NCBI RefSeq assembly: GCF_020805785.1
Contig: NZ_JAJGZV010000002.1
Coordinates: forward strand, 682,001 to 746,000
Reading direction: 5' to 3'
Length of the DNA: 64,000 nt
DNA from: Flavobacterium chungbukense
GTDB lineage: Bacteria; Bacteroidota; Bacteroidia; Flavobacteriales; Flavobacteriaceae
The notes beneath the pieces are model-generated. The model worked only from the letters and a program-made list of their open reading frames with translations. It made no database searches and was not told the origin of the DNA. Position numbers and translations under genes: made by a program. This document shows, piece by piece, positions 17,631 to 26,315 of this stretch. The stretch's first letter is position 1; every line of letters starts with the position of its first letter.

Positions 17631-18698
17631 ATGACATTAGAAACAAAAAAAAGTGTTTTTGTTGAATTAGGAAAATTTTTAAGTCAATTTTCTGAAGGAG
17701 CTTCTGCCAGAAAATCTGACGTCTTATATAATGATATCTTTTTTGATGATTTCGAAAATCTGATACATTTATCACAATCACATAATGGCTGGTATACTCC
17801 TGAACAAGTGTATTTTTCGATACAATCTTGGGCAGAAGCCTTAACAAAAGAAAATATTGATAAATGGCTTTCGACTTATAAAATTGATGAAAACAACGAT
17901 AATTCTAAAACGGTTGCCTTAATTTTAGCGGGAAATATTCCTTTAGTTGGCTTCCATGATTTTTTATCCGTTTTAATAACAGGCAACAAAGCTTTAATCA
18001 AAACTTCATCAAACGATCAGCACTTACTGCCGTTTTTAGCTAAATACCTAATTGCTGTTGATGAAACTTTTAAAGATAAAATCACTTTCGTTGAAGGAAA
18101 ATTAGAAAATTTTGACGCTGTAATCGCCACCGGAAGTAATAATACAGCTCGTTATTTTGAATATTATTTTAAAGACAAACCTTCTATTATTCGAAAAAAC
18201 AGAAATTCGGCTGCGATTTTAACTGGGAAAGAAACCAATGAAGAATTGGAAAATCTTGGTGAAGATATATTTAGATATTTTGGTTTAGGATGCCGAAATG
18301 TTTCTAAACTTTTTGTTCCTAAAGGCTATTCTTTTGACACTTTTTTTCAGGCAATTTTCAAATATCAGGATGTCATTCATTATGAGAAATACGCTAACAA
18401 TTATGACTATAATAAAGCTGTATTTTTGATGAGTAATTTTAAGTTATTAGACAACGGATTTCTTACTTTAAAAGAAGACGCAAGCTACGCCTCGCCTATC
18501 TCAAGCGTTTTTTACGAATACTACGAAAGCCTTGAAGAATTAGAAAAACGCCTACAGGCAGATTCTGATCAAATTCAATGCATTGTTAGCCATAATTTAA
18601 TCCAAGACAGCATTACATTCGGAGAAACACAAAAACCGCAATTGTGGGATTACGCAGATAATGTCGATACTATAACGTTTTTGTTAACAACAAAGTAA
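17631..18698 (+). CDS. Acyl-CoA reductase (LuxC-like)
   Basis: A 355-residue protein of the LuxC/acyl-CoA reductase family, an aldehyde-dehydrogenase fold that reduces acyl-CoA or acyl-ACP to aldehyde with NADPH. Visible features are the nucleotide-side motif LILAGNIPLVGFHDFLSVL (about 103-121), ATGSNNTARYFEYYF (about 165-179) and the active-site region GLGCRNVSKLFVPKG (about 217-231), with the candidate nucleophile Cys220. There are no luxAB genes here, so a light-producing role is not suggested. A role in lipid or aldehyde metabolism is inference. The family sits before serC in this arrangement. Confidence 0.85.
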   Translation: MTLETKKSVFVELGKFLSQFSEGASARKSDVLYNDIFFDDFENLIHLSQSHNGWYTPEQVYFSIQSWAEALTKENIDKWLSTYKIDENNDNSKTVALILAGNIPLVGFHDFLSVLITGNKALIKTSSNDQHLLPFLAKYLIAVDETFKDKITFVEGKLENFDAVIATGSNNTARYFEYYFKDKPSIIRKNRNSAAILTGKETNEELENLGEDIFRYFGLGCRNVSKLFVPKGYSFDTFFQAIFKYQDVIHYEKYANNYDYNKAVFLMSNFKLLDNGFLTLKEDASYASPISSVFYEYYESLEELEKRLQADSDQIQCIVSHNLIQDSITFGETQKPQLWDYADNVDTITFLLTTK

Positions 18699-18733
18699 TA
18701 AATTGTTTAATTATTTCGAATATTTTAACGCTT

Positions 18734-18754
18734 TTTCGGCTCTTATTGCCGAAA
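18734..18754. other. Small hairpin between acyl-CoA reductase and serC
   Basis: A 7-bp stem TTTCGGC / GCCGAAA with a 7-base loop and no T-run behind it. It could be a weak terminator, an attenuator or an mRNA processing site. Confidence 0.35.
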
Positions 18755-18791
18755 TTTGCGTCTTTAAAATTTTCGACTATTAACAACAACC

Positions 18792-19862
18792 ATGAAAAAA
18801 CACAACTACAGCGCAGGACCAAGTATTTTACCTCAGGAAGTTTTTGAGAAGGCATCAAAAGCAATTTTAAATTTTAATGATTCAGGATTATCTATTCTTG
18901 AAATCTCGCACCGAAGCAAAGATTTCGTTGCAGTTATGGAGGAAGCTCGTTCCCTTGCTTTAGAATTATTAGGACTTCAAGGAAAAGGTTATCAGGCTTT
19001 ATTTTTACAAGGCGGTGCAAGTACAGCATTCTTAATGGCACCTTATAATTTATTAAAAGAAAACGGAAAAGCAGCTTATTTAGATTCAGGTACGTGGGCA
19101 ACTGCAGCAATCAAAGAAGCTAAACTTTTTGGAGAAACTGTTGTTGTAGCTTCTTCAAAAGAAGACAATTATTCACATATTCCAAAAGGTTACGAAATAC
19201 CAGCAGATGCTGATTATTTTCACTGTACAAGTAACAATACAATCTTTGGAACTCAATTAAAAGATTTCCCAGCAACTAATATTCCCGTTGTATGCGATAT
19301 GAGTTCAGATATTTTTTCTCGTGAATTAGATTTCTCTAAATTTGATTTAATCTATGCTGGAGCTCAAAAAAATATGGGACCTGCTGGAACTACTCTTGTT
19401 GTAGTTAAAGAAGAAATCTTAGGCAAAAACGGAAGAACAATTCCAAGTATGTTAGATTACGCTAAACATATTAAAGCAGAAAGTATGTACAATACTCCGC
19501 CTGTTTTCTCTGTTTACGTTTCTCTTTTAACTTTACAATGGATTAAAGAAAAAGGTGGAATCGCTGCTGTTGAAAAATTAAACAACGCTAAAGCAGAATT
19601 ACTTTATGCTGAAATCGACAGAAACCCATTATTCAAAGGAGCTGCTGCAGTAGAAGATCGTTCTAACATGAATGTAACTTTCTTACTAAACAACCCAGAT
19701 CATACAGAAACTTTTGATGCTTTATGGAAAGCAGCAAACATTTCTGGATTACCAGGACACCGTTCTGTTGGTGGTTACAGAGCTTCTATCTACAACGCTA
19801 TGCCAATTGAAAGTGTTCAGGTATTAGTTGATGTAATGAAAGCATTGGAAAGTAAAGTTTAG
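18792..19862 (+). CDS. serC: Phosphoserine aminotransferase
   Basis: Converts 3-phosphohydroxypyruvate and glutamate to phosphoserine and 2-oxoglutarate; PLP enzyme, 356 residues. Start MKKHNYSAGPSILPQEV matches the family N-terminus. LFLQGGASTAFLM (about 73-85) contacts PLP and phosphate. The Schiff-base lysine is in AGAQKNMGPAGTT (about 194-206), and PGHRSVGGYRASIYNAMP is the C-terminal substrate loop. It is followed by a serA-like gene, so the two catalyse successive steps of serine synthesis. Confidence 0.96.
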   Translation: MKKHNYSAGPSILPQEVFEKASKAILNFNDSGLSILEISHRSKDFVAVMEEARSLALELLGLQGKGYQALFLQGGASTAFLMAPYNLLKENGKAAYLDSGTWATAAIKEAKLFGETVVVASSKEDNYSHIPKGYEIPADADYFHCTSNNTIFGTQLKDFPATNIPVVCDMSSDIFSRELDFSKFDLIYAGAQKNMGPAGTTLVVVKEEILGKNGRTIPSMLDYAKHIKAESMYNTPPVFSVYVSLLTLQWIKEKGGIAAVEKLNNAKAELLYAEIDRNPLFKGAAAVEDRSNMNVTFLLNNPDHTETFDALWKAANISGLPGHRSVGGYRASIYNAMPIESVQVLVDVMKALESKV

Positions 19863-19869
19863 TTTTTTT

Positions 19870-19985
19870 TCGGTTAATCGTTAATTTGCTTAACTGTTTA
19901 ATCGTCAAAAAATACTTCCTTTAAAAATATCAAAAAAGAAAAATCAAATAGCTGGTTTATCGATTAAACATTTAAACGATTGACC
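19870..19985. repeat. Degenerate TTAATCG / CGATTAA word region
   Basis: Words such as TTAATCGTTAA and TTTAATCGT are followed 50 bases later by CGATTAAACATTTAAACGATT in inverse orientation. It fills the serC-serA gap and resembles the other word arrays in the window, but is weaker. Confidence 0.4.
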
Positions 19986-20003
19986 AAATAAACAATAAAT
20001 ACA

Positions 20004-20954
20004 ATGAAAGTATTAGCAAATGATGGAATTTCTAAAAGTGGAATTCTAGCCTTAGAAAAAGGTGGATTTGAAGTTATAACTACAAAAGTAGCTCAAGAAC
20101 AAGTAGCTAACTTTATTAATGAAAATAATGTTGACGTAATTTTAGTTCGTAGTGCTACTAAAGTTCGTAAAGATATTATCGACGCTTGTCCTGGCATCAA
20201 AATCATCGGTCGTGGTGGTGTTGGTATGGATAATATCGATGTTGATTATGCTAAAAGCAAAGGAATTCATGTAATCAATACTCCTGCTTCATCTTCAGAA
20301 TCTGTTGCTGAATTGGTATTTGGACACTTATTTTCTGGTGTTCGTTTTTTACATGATTCTAACAGAAACATGCCTCTTGAAGGAGATTCAAACTTTGACG
20401 GTTTGAAAAAAGCGTACGCTAACGGAACTGAATTAAGAGGTAAAACTCTTGGTATTGTTGGTATTGGACGTATCGGGCAAGCAACTGCAAAAATGGCTCT
20501 TGGTTTAGGAATGAAAGTTATCGCTGCTGACAGTTTTATTCCAGAAGTAGATGTAAAAGTTGAGTTTTTTGACGGACAATCTATTACAACTAAAATTGTT
20601 TCTCAATCTTTAGAGTCTTTATTCAAAGAAGCTGATTTTATCACCTTACACGTTCCTGCTCAAAACGGTTACATCATCGGAGAAAAAGAATTCGAAATCT
20701 TAAAAGATGGCGTTGGAATCGTAAACTGTGCACGTGGAGGAGTTATTGATGAAGTAGCTTTAGTAAAAGCTTTAGATTCAGGAAAAGTGGCTTTTGCAGG
20801 TTTAGACGTTTTCGAAAGCGAGCCAAAACCAGAAATGGCAATTTTAATGCATTCTAAAATTTCATTGACTCCACACATCGGAGCTGCAACTGGAGAAGCA
20901 CAAGACAGAATTGGAACTGAATTAGCATCACAAATCATTACTTTATTGAGCTAA
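20004..20954 (+). CDS. serA: D-2-hydroxyacid dehydrogenase, probable 3-phosphoglycerate dehydrogenase
   Basis: A 316-residue NAD-dependent dehydrogenase, the short form without an ACT domain. The Rossmann motif is GIVGIGRIGQATA (about 150-162). The catalytic Arg is in NCARGGVIDE (about 238-247), Glu in DVFESEPKP and His in LTPHIGAATGEA. Its place directly after serC supports phosphoglycerate dehydrogenase, the first step of serine synthesis. Without the ACT domain it is probably not feedback-inhibited through one. The ATG is at 20004. Confidence 0.88.
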   Translation: MKVLANDGISKSGILALEKGGFEVITTKVAQEQVANFINENNVDVILVRSATKVRKDIIDACPGIKIIGRGGVGMDNIDVDYAKSKGIHVINTPASSSESVAELVFGHLFSGVRFLHDSNRNMPLEGDSNFDGLKKAYANGTELRGKTLGIVGIGRIGQATAKMALGLGMKVIAADSFIPEVDVKVEFFDGQSITTKIVSQSLESLFKEADFITLHVPAQNGYIIGEKEFEILKDGVGIVNCARGGVIDEVALVKALDSGKVAFAGLDVFESEPKPEMAILMHSKISLTPHIGAATGEAQDRIGTELASQIITLLS

Positions 20955-20976
20955 TTAACTATAATTAAAATACTTA

Positions 20977-21020
20977 GAAGGGATTTATTAACACAGTTTA
21001 ATAAATCCCTTTCTTTTTTT
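20977..21020 (+). terminator. Terminator of the serC-serA unit
   Basis: Long stem GGGATTTATTAA / TTAATAAATCCC (20980-20991 with 20998-21009), extended by AAG/CTT-type pairs, then TTCTTTTTTT on the plus strand. Confidence 0.88.
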
Positions 21021-21023
21021 GTT

Positions 21024-21031
21024 TAAATTTG
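21024..21031 (+). promoter_or_regulatory. Candidate -7 box for the DUF937 gene
   Basis: TAAATTTG lies 25 bases before the ATG at 21057, directly after the serA terminator. No clear -33 box is seen. Confidence 0.4.
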
Positions 21032-21056
21032 AGTTCTAATCTAAATCCTAAAAATC

Positions 21057-21620
21057 ATGTTTGAACAATTAACCCAATTAGTACAACAATATGGAGGCGA
21101 TGCAGTAGTAAACAATTCTGCTGTTCCAAACGAACACAATGAAGCCGTAATTGGCGAAACCAGCAATTCTATTTTTGAAGGATTAAAAAAAATCGTTTCT
21201 GAAGGCGGAACAGATCAAATTGCTGGATTATTTAACGGAAACTCACCTATCGACAGCTCAAACCCTGTTGTACAGCAAATTCAAAAGCAATTAAGCGGTA
21301 ATCTTGGTCAAAAATTCGGTTTAAGCAGTGCAGATTCAAACGGTGTTGCATCCAGTTTGATTCCGCAAATTTTAGGTTCTTTGGTCAACAAAGCAAAAGA
21401 TCCTAATGACGGTAGTTTTCAAATCTCAGATATTATCAATTCGATCTCAGGAAATAGCGGGCAAGCTTCTGGAATAATGGATACCATTTCGAAATACGGA
21501 ATGCAATTCGGATTAGACCAGAACAACGACGGAAAAGTTGATGTTGCTGATGTTTTAGTAGTAACTAAAACTAAAGGCGGCATAGCTGGATTTATCGGGA
21601 AATTGTTTGGAAGTAAATAA
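21057..21620 (+). CDS. DUF937 (YidB-like) family protein
   Basis: A 187-residue protein with the DUF937 domain over about residues 1-150, of Gly/Asn/Ser-rich helical hairpins (QIAGLFNGNSP, VASSLIPQILGSLVNKAKDP). Near the C-terminus, LDQNNDGKVDVADVL (about 156-170) reads like a calcium-binding EF-hand/dockerin loop. It ends in a Gly-rich tail (GGIAGFIGKLFGSK). No signal peptide is seen, so it is probably cytoplasmic. Function is not established for the family. It has its own -7 box and a terminator within the following word array. Confidence 0.83.
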   Translation: MFEQLTQLVQQYGGDAVVNNSAVPNEHNEAVIGETSNSIFEGLKKIVSEGGTDQIAGLFNGNSPIDSSNPVVQQIQKQLSGNLGQKFGLSSADSNGVASSLIPQILGSLVNKAKDPNDGSFQISDIINSISGNSGQASGIMDTISKYGMQFGLDQNNDGKVDVADVLVVTKTKGGIAGFIGKLFGSK

Positions 21621-21776
21621 AGGTTCTGAGGTTCTGAGGTTCTGAGATACTAAGATTCTGAGATTCTAAGACACTAAGATCTTAAGCAAAATAGTAAAAG
21701 CTGTTTATTTACATAAACAGCTTTTTTATATAAAAAAACTCAGAACCTTAGTGTCTTAGAACCTTAGTACCTTTTA
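21620..21776. repeat. Inverted word arrays around a terminator (GGTTCTGAG/CTAAG type)
   Basis: Left arm (21620-21685) is a run of AGGTTCTG-, AGATTCTA- and AGACACTA-type words. The right arm (21738-21776) is the reverse complement type (CAGAACCTTAGTGTCTTAG). A perfect 13-bp terminator stem (21696-21725) lies between them. The same layout and words recur at 29668-29826. Confidence 0.75.
21696..21727 (+). terminator. Terminator downstream of DUF937 gene
   Basis: Stem AAAAGCTGTTTAT / ATAAACAGCTTTT with a 4-base loop and a T-run. It is placed at the centre of inverted word arrays. Confidence 0.85.
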
Positions 21777-21800
21777 AAAAAAATTTCGTAAATTTAAATC

Positions 21801-22235
21801 ATGAAAAAATGCATTTCCATATTAATTGTTTTAGGAACAATAATTGCCTGCTCAACGACTTCGCAAAATATTGCGAGTAATGACAATGTTTCCAAAACAA
21901 AGCAAGGCGATACGATTAGAATTGCAAACGATTCATTGGAATACGAAGTTATTATTATTGACAACGGATTTAACTATTGGTTAAGTTCAATGGCTCTACC
22001 GCGAAATTATCACACCTTGTCTTTCCTCGAAAACAAAAACTATCAATACGTTACAGAATGGAATAATCGAGTTTTACAGCCAAATCGATATAGTCCAAAT
22101 TTATACGAAATGAGGATTGATTATCAGCCGCAAATTCATTACGGTTACGAGGTAAATTACTTAATTTACAACTACATGATTTATTTTCAAAATACTTACA
22201 AACAAAAGCTCGCAGGCTATGTGCCATTACGATAA
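21801..22235 (+). CDS. DUF6146 family lipoprotein
   Basis: A 144-residue small lipoprotein: signal MKKCISILIVLGTIIACS with lipobox Cys17, a short polar linker, then a compact domain rich in Tyr and Asn (NGFNYWLSSMALPRNYHT, YEMRIDYQPQIHYGYEVNYLIYNYMIYFQN). It matches the DUF6146 pattern as I know it. Function unknown. It is 33 bases before the DUF6787 gene, and the two are commonly adjacent in flavobacteria (from memory, not checked). Confidence 0.78.
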   Translation: MKKCISILIVLGTIIACSTTSQNIASNDNVSKTKQGDTIRIANDSLEYEVIIIDNGFNYWLSSMALPRNYHTLSFLENKNYQYVTEWNNRVLQPNRYSPNLYEMRIDYQPQIHYGYEVNYLIYNYMIYFQNTYKQKLAGYVPLR

Positions 22236-22241
22236 TGTTAG

Positions 22242-22249
22242 TATATTTG
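22242..22249 (+). promoter_or_regulatory. Candidate -7 box before the DUF6787 gene
   Basis: TATATTTG, an exact TAnnTTTG match, lies in the 33-base gap 20 bases before the ATG. No -33 partner is seen, so it may be an internal promoter or chance. Confidence 0.3.
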
Positions 22250-22268
22250 TAATGGTTATAAATAAATA

Positions 22269-22574
22269 ATGGACAAACTAAAAAAACGTTGGGGAATCAC
22301 TTCCAACCTACAAGCCATAATCATACTAATTGTTTTTGCCATCACCGGATCGGCATCTGCATGGATTTCTAGACCTTTTTGTGACTGGGTTGGAATTCAC
22401 AAAGAAGATTTAGGCGTTGTTTGGTTTACCCTAATCCGTTTGTTGATTATTCTTCCTGTTTATCAGGTTTTATTAGTTGCCATTGGAACTCTTTTTGGAC
22501 AATTTCGTTTCTTCTGGAATTTCGAAAAGAAAATGCTAAAAAGAATGGGACTTGGCTTCCTATTTAAAGACTAA
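22269..22574 (+). CDS. DUF6787 family small membrane protein
   Basis: A 101-residue protein with two transmembrane helices (about 15-35 and 50-72) separated by a short loop with RPFCDWVGIHKED. The C-terminal basic tail (FEKKMLKRMGLGFLFKD) is cytoplasmic by the positive-inside rule. The family has no known role. It is likely co-transcribed with the DUF6146 lipoprotein upstream. Confidence 0.78.
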   Translation: MDKLKKRWGITSNLQAIIILIVFAITGSASAWISRPFCDWVGIHKEDLGVVWFTLIRLLIILPVYQVLLVAIGTLFGQFRFFWNFEKKMLKRMGLGFLFKD

Positions 22575-22958
22575 TTTCTTCAATTTCACTCTTTTTTAAA
22601 TTATAGGATCCGTTCTGGTTAAGATTATTACTTAATCATGATTTTTCGTTTATTTTATTCTATTAAAATTTAAAAATTTCCACTTTCAAAACTTTTGTTA
22701 CATTTTGTGATCAGAATAATTTCCTTTATTCATCAAATATAAACATCGTAAATATTTTAGATTAAAAATAAATATTACATTTTTTTAATCTAAAAATTAT
22801 AACAAAACAGCAACCAGAACAGGATGGTGCAGGATAGTTTTATTTTAAGTAATAACAAACTTTACAATAGTTAAAGACAAATTAACTCTTGAAAATCAAA
22901 CCTTTGAGAGTTTTTATTTCTCTAACTAAATCTCTTACTAACCAAACCACAATTTGAA
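22575..22958. other. Long intergenic region upstream of the pectate lyase
   Basis: 384 AT-rich bases without an ORF I would call. It holds a far-spaced inverted pair GTTCTGGTT (22612-22620) and AACCAGAAC (22812-22820), a fold-back TTTTAGATTAAAAA / TTTTTTAATCTAAAA (about 22755-22796) and a weak leader hairpin AACTCT / AGAGTT (22884-22912). These could be operator or leader elements. No exact TAnnTTTG was found. Confidence 0.4.
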
Positions 22959-25739
22959 ATGCTGAAAAACTACTTAAAACTCTCCGTAATGGCGACTATG
23001 ATTTGTCTCATTACGCCGAAAACAAAGATTTTTGCCCAAAATCCGATTGTAAAAATTGACTTTGACCAGTCAGGAAGACCTAAAGCAGAAGTTAACGATC
23101 CTGATTATAGCACTTGGGTTGTAGCTTCTGGAAATACAAGCACTTATAACGAAAATGGAGTAACCTTTACCGTTACGCGTGTAGGAAGTAATGGAGACGC
23201 CTTAGGAACTAATTGGTACAAAGCTGGTATTCAAGCTCCTTATTATGCAAGATTGGTGAGCGATGGACTTACTGTAAAAGGAACAACAGCTAATTTAGGT
23301 GCCCAAATCGAACTCAAAATAAGCGGTTTAACCACAGGAGAACATACTTTCTTGGCTTTCTTCAATGCAGTTGACAGTCCATCGGGAAATAATTTTAGTC
23401 CGATTGATATTTCAATAAATGGAAATTTGGTTGTAGATAATTTGATTCCAACTGTTAGAGCGCTTAAAACCGCCGATGCAAAATCTGTTTATCTAAAATT
23501 TCAAGCCACTACAGGAACCGATGTTGTAATATTAATGGCAGCAGAAACTTCAGGAACAGAAAACATTAAAAATATCATGTTTAATGGTTTTGAATTGAAC
23601 ACGCCAAACATTTTCTATCAAGCGACAAATCCAAATCCAAAACAAAATGATGAACATGTTGAATTAGTCTCTGGAGGTAAATTATTACAATGGACAGCCG
23701 CTGCTAATGCTGTTTCGCATAATGTTTATTTTGGAACAGATCAAGCAGCAGTAAACGCAGCGACAACTTCTTCTCCCGAATTTAAAGGCAACCAAGCCCT
23801 AGCCAATAATTCTTATCAATTAAACGGATTATACACCGGAGCAACTTACTTTTGGCGCATCGATGAAGTTTTAGCAAATGGAGTTGAAAAAGGAAACGTA
23901 TGGCGTTTTCGTCCTGCACAACTTGCATTTCCAGACGCTGAGGGTTACGGTCGTTTTGCCAGAGGAGGACGCGGAGGAAAAGTAGTCGTTGTGACCAATT
24001 TGGACGATAGCGGGCCAGGAAGTTTCCGCGAAGCCGTTACCAACGATATCGGACCAAGAACAATTGTTTTCAATACTTCTGGAATTATCCAATTGCAATC
24101 TCGTTTGGTTCTAAGTCAGCCATACGTTACTATTGCGGGTCAAACTGCTCCTGGAAAAGGAATCTGTATCCGTTCTGCCCCTTTTGGCGTTACTGGAAAT
24201 GATGCTGTTGTTCAAAACCTTAGAGTTAGAATTGGCGCTGGACCTACTTTCGACGGAATGGGATTAACGGGTGCTGACAATAGTATTATTGATCATTGTT
24301 CTATCAGCTGGACAATTGACGAGTCTTTTAGCTCTAGATCTGGAAAAAACATCACCTTACAAAAAACACTTATTTCTGAAGCATTAAATGCTGCAAATCA
24401 CCAAAATTATCCTGCTGGAACAGAACACGGTTATGCAGCAACAATCGGAGGCGATATCGGAAGTTTTCACCATAATTTACTCGCACACTGTTATGGGCGT
24501 AATTGGAGTCTTGGTGGTGGTTTAGACGGAAGCGGTGCCTATGCCGGAAAAATGGACATCACCAATAATGTAGTTTACAACTGGGGAGGCCGAACAACTG
24601 ATGGCGGTACTAAAGAAGTAAATTTTGTCAATAATTACTACAAACCAGGCGCTGGCTCTAAAATTTTTACTGCGTTTAACCAACAAAATGAAGGAGCAGG
24701 AACAGGAACACAGCAATGTTATTTTAGCGGAAATGTAATGCCAGGATATTTTGACGAAAGCAATCAAACTGCTGGAAGAAAAGCTTCTGGAGTAGCCATA
24801 ACATTTGAAAATTTTGTAAGCACACCCTTTTTTCCTTCTTATGTAACGACACAATCTGCCAAAAATGCCTACAAAATTGTCCTTTCAGATGTTGGATGTA
24901 CGCAGCCAGTATTTGATGATCATGATCAAAGAATTATTAATGAAACCTTAAACGGGACTTATTCTGCTGTTGGAAGCGTAACAGGTAAACCTGGGTTTCC
25001 GGACAAAGAATCTGATGTTGGTGGTTTTGAAGTGTATCCAATAGTGAACAGAGCTGCAAACTGGGATAGTGATTTAGATGGACTTCCAAATTGGTGGGAA
25101 ACTCTAATTGGCACAAACTTAAACTCTGCCATTGGCGATTTTTCAGATGCAAATGCCGATACTGACTTAGACGGTTATACAAATTTAGACAAATATCTAC
25201 AATGGATGTCGCTTCCGCATTACGAATCGGCTGATGGAAAAAAAATAGATATTAATATTCAGAAATTATCGCAAGGATTTACTAGCGGAGTTTCCTATTC
25301 CGTTTCAAATATTGTAAATGGCGGCGCTGTATTAAACTCAAATATTGTAGCCTTTACTCCTGCATCAAACGGACTATGTTCTTTTGAATTTACAGTAACA
25401 GATTCTGAAGGCGGTACAATGAAAAGAAAAGTAAACATAATTAGCGGACAAAGCATCAATCTAGCAACAGCAGAAATTAGCAAAGAGATTAAAAACAACT
25501 CATTTAATGTTTGGCCAGTTCCAAGCAATGGAGCTTTCTCTGTATTTATTGATAATGAAGAATCAGAAGTTTCAGATCTTAAAATATATGATATTTCTGG
25601 AAAAGAATTATTAATGCAAAAAATCAGAGGAAATACGGCAGAAACAATTCAGTTGCATTCTAAAGGAGTTTTTCTAATTAAAGTAATCGATCCGCAGACT
25701 AAAAAAACACAGTACACTAAAAAGATAATTGTACAATAA
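22959..25739 (+). CDS. Secreted pectate lyase-like protein with T9SS sorting domain
   Basis: A 926-residue modular exported enzyme. Order: signal peptide (1-26, ending IFAQ); a beta-sandwich (about 28-215); a fibronectin-like module (about 225-315, LLQWTAAANAVSHNVYFGTD); a right-handed beta-helix of pectate lyase PL1 type (about 320-690, starting AFPDAEGYGRFARGGRGGK); a calcium-binding thrombospondin-3-like stretch (DSDLDGLPNWWE, NADTDLDGYTN, about 705-745); and a C-terminal type A T9SS signal (about 850-926, WPVPSNGAFSVF to KKIIVQ). It probably cleaves pectin or polygalacturonate at the surface or outside the cell. No SusC/SusD or other sugar genes adjoin it. Confidence 0.88.
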   Translation: MLKNYLKLSVMATMICLITPKTKIFAQNPIVKIDFDQSGRPKAEVNDPDYSTWVVASGNTSTYNENGVTFTVTRVGSNGDALGTNWYKAGIQAPYYARLVSDGLTVKGTTANLGAQIELKISGLTTGEHTFLAFFNAVDSPSGNNFSPIDISINGNLVVDNLIPTVRALKTADAKSVYLKFQATTGTDVVILMAAETSGTENIKNIMFNGFELNTPNIFYQATNPNPKQNDEHVELVSGGKLLQWTAAANAVSHNVYFGTDQAAVNAATTSSPEFKGNQALANNSYQLNGLYTGATYFWRIDEVLANGVEKGNVWRFRPAQLAFPDAEGYGRFARGGRGGKVVVVTNLDDSGPGSFREAVTNDIGPRTIVFNTSGIIQLQSRLVLSQPYVTIAGQTAPGKGICIRSAPFGVTGNDAVVQNLRVRIGAGPTFDGMGLTGADNSIIDHCSISWTIDESFSSRSGKNITLQKTLISEALNAANHQNYPAGTEHGYAATIGGDIGSFHHNLLAHCYGRNWSLGGGLDGSGAYAGKMDITNNVVYNWGGRTTDGGTKEVNFVNNYYKPGAGSKIFTAFNQQNEGAGTGTQQCYFSGNVMPGYFDESNQTAGRKASGVAITFENFVSTPFFPSYVTTQSAKNAYKIVLSDVGCTQPVFDDHDQRIINETLNGTYSAVGSVTGKPGFPDKESDVGGFEVYPIVNRAANWDSDLDGLPNWWETLIGTNLNSAIGDFSDANADTDLDGYTNLDKYLQWMSLPHYESADGKKIDINIQKLSQGFTSGVSYSVSNIVNGGAVLNSNIVAFTPASNGLCSFEFTVTDSEGGTMKRKVNIISGQSINLATAEISKEIKNNSFNVWPVPSNGAFSVFIDNEESEVSDLKIYDISGKELLMQKIRGNTAETIQLHSKGVFLIKVIDPQTKKTQYTKKIIVQ

Positions 25740-25748
25740 AAAACAAAC

Positions 25749-25778
25749 AAAAAGGACGGTTTAAGACCGTCCTTTTTT
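25749..25778. terminator. Bidirectional terminator after the pectate lyase gene
   Basis: Stem AAAAAGGACGGT / ACCGTCCTTTTT with a 5-base loop and T-runs both ways. It lies between two convergent genes and touches the stop codon of the minus-strand gene. Confidence 0.9.
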
Positions 25779-26061
25779 ATTTTTTCTGAAAGAAATAAGT
25801 ATAAATCCAAGTCAAAGTAAATGATGGAATTATATCTGTAAAGGGCAATATTTCTTCAACAAAAGTCAAAACACTAGCAACCTTCCCTACTCTTCCCTTG
25901 TACATTCTAGTCATTAAAAAAGCTGCAATTGGCGCCCAGATTACATCTGAAAATTCACCAAGAAGCGGAATGGAAAAAGAAATCATTCCAATTCCATCCA
26001 AAACTAATCCTATCAGTAGTTTTGATATCTTATCATCTTCTACAACATTCAAATCCTGCAT
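25777..26061 (-). CDS. Small hypothetical membrane protein
   Basis: A 94-residue protein with two or three hydrophobic segments (about 15-33, 38-50 and 75-90) and a basic loop MYKGRVGK between them. MQDLNVVEDDKISK is a charged cytoplasmic N-terminus. I do not recognise the family. It is convergent with the pectate lyase gene and shares its terminator. Confidence 0.7.
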   Translation of the reverse strand: MQDLNVVEDDKISKLLIGLVLDGIGMISFSIPLLGEFSDVIWAPIAAFLMTRMYKGRVGKVASVLTFVEEILPFTDIIPSFTLTWIYTYFFQKK

Positions 26062-26169
26062 CTTACATTTGTTTTTAGTTCATCTAAATTAAAAATAATC
26101 TTTCAAATTGCATTATTTCTTTTTTCAATTTAATTTCTAAATTCCCATACCAATAAATATGCCGATTAG

Positions 26170-26241
26170 TAATTTTAGATTTTAGATTTTAGATTTCAGA
26201 TTTTAGGCTCCAGACTTTTGACTTTTGACTTTTGACTTTCC
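26170..26241. repeat. Word-repeat array (GATTTTA then GACTTTT)
   Basis: Four GATTTTA/GATTTCA-type units are followed by four CTTTTGA units. It is related to the array at 17462-17580. It lies just upstream of the lolD-like promoter and appears non-coding. Confidence 0.6.
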
Positions 26242-26266
26242 ACAATTTGGAATTTAAATTTTGTAA

Positions 26267-26297
26267 TTTGATATTGACTATAAACTTCGTTTCTTTG
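26267..26297 (+). promoter_or_regulatory. Candidate promoter of the LolD-like gene
   Basis: TTTG (26267-26270), 19 bases, TTTCTTTG (26290-26297). One mismatch from TAnnTTTG, good spacing, and 18 bases before the ATG. Confidence 0.45.
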
Positions 26298-26315
26298 TAA
26301 AAACAGTTTCACTAC

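Noticed and set aside
17631..18698. LuxC as part of a bioluminescence operon
   Set aside because: No luxAB, luxD or luxE neighbours; the adjacent genes are serine synthesis and a ferredoxin.
18734..18754. Rho-independent terminator before serC
   Set aside because: The stem is only 7 bp and there is no T-run on either strand, so I list it only as a hairpin.
26170..26241. Possible CRISPR-like array from regular GATTTTA and CTTTTGA units
   Set aside because: Units are about 7 bases with no spacers and no cas genes nearby; this is a simple word array.
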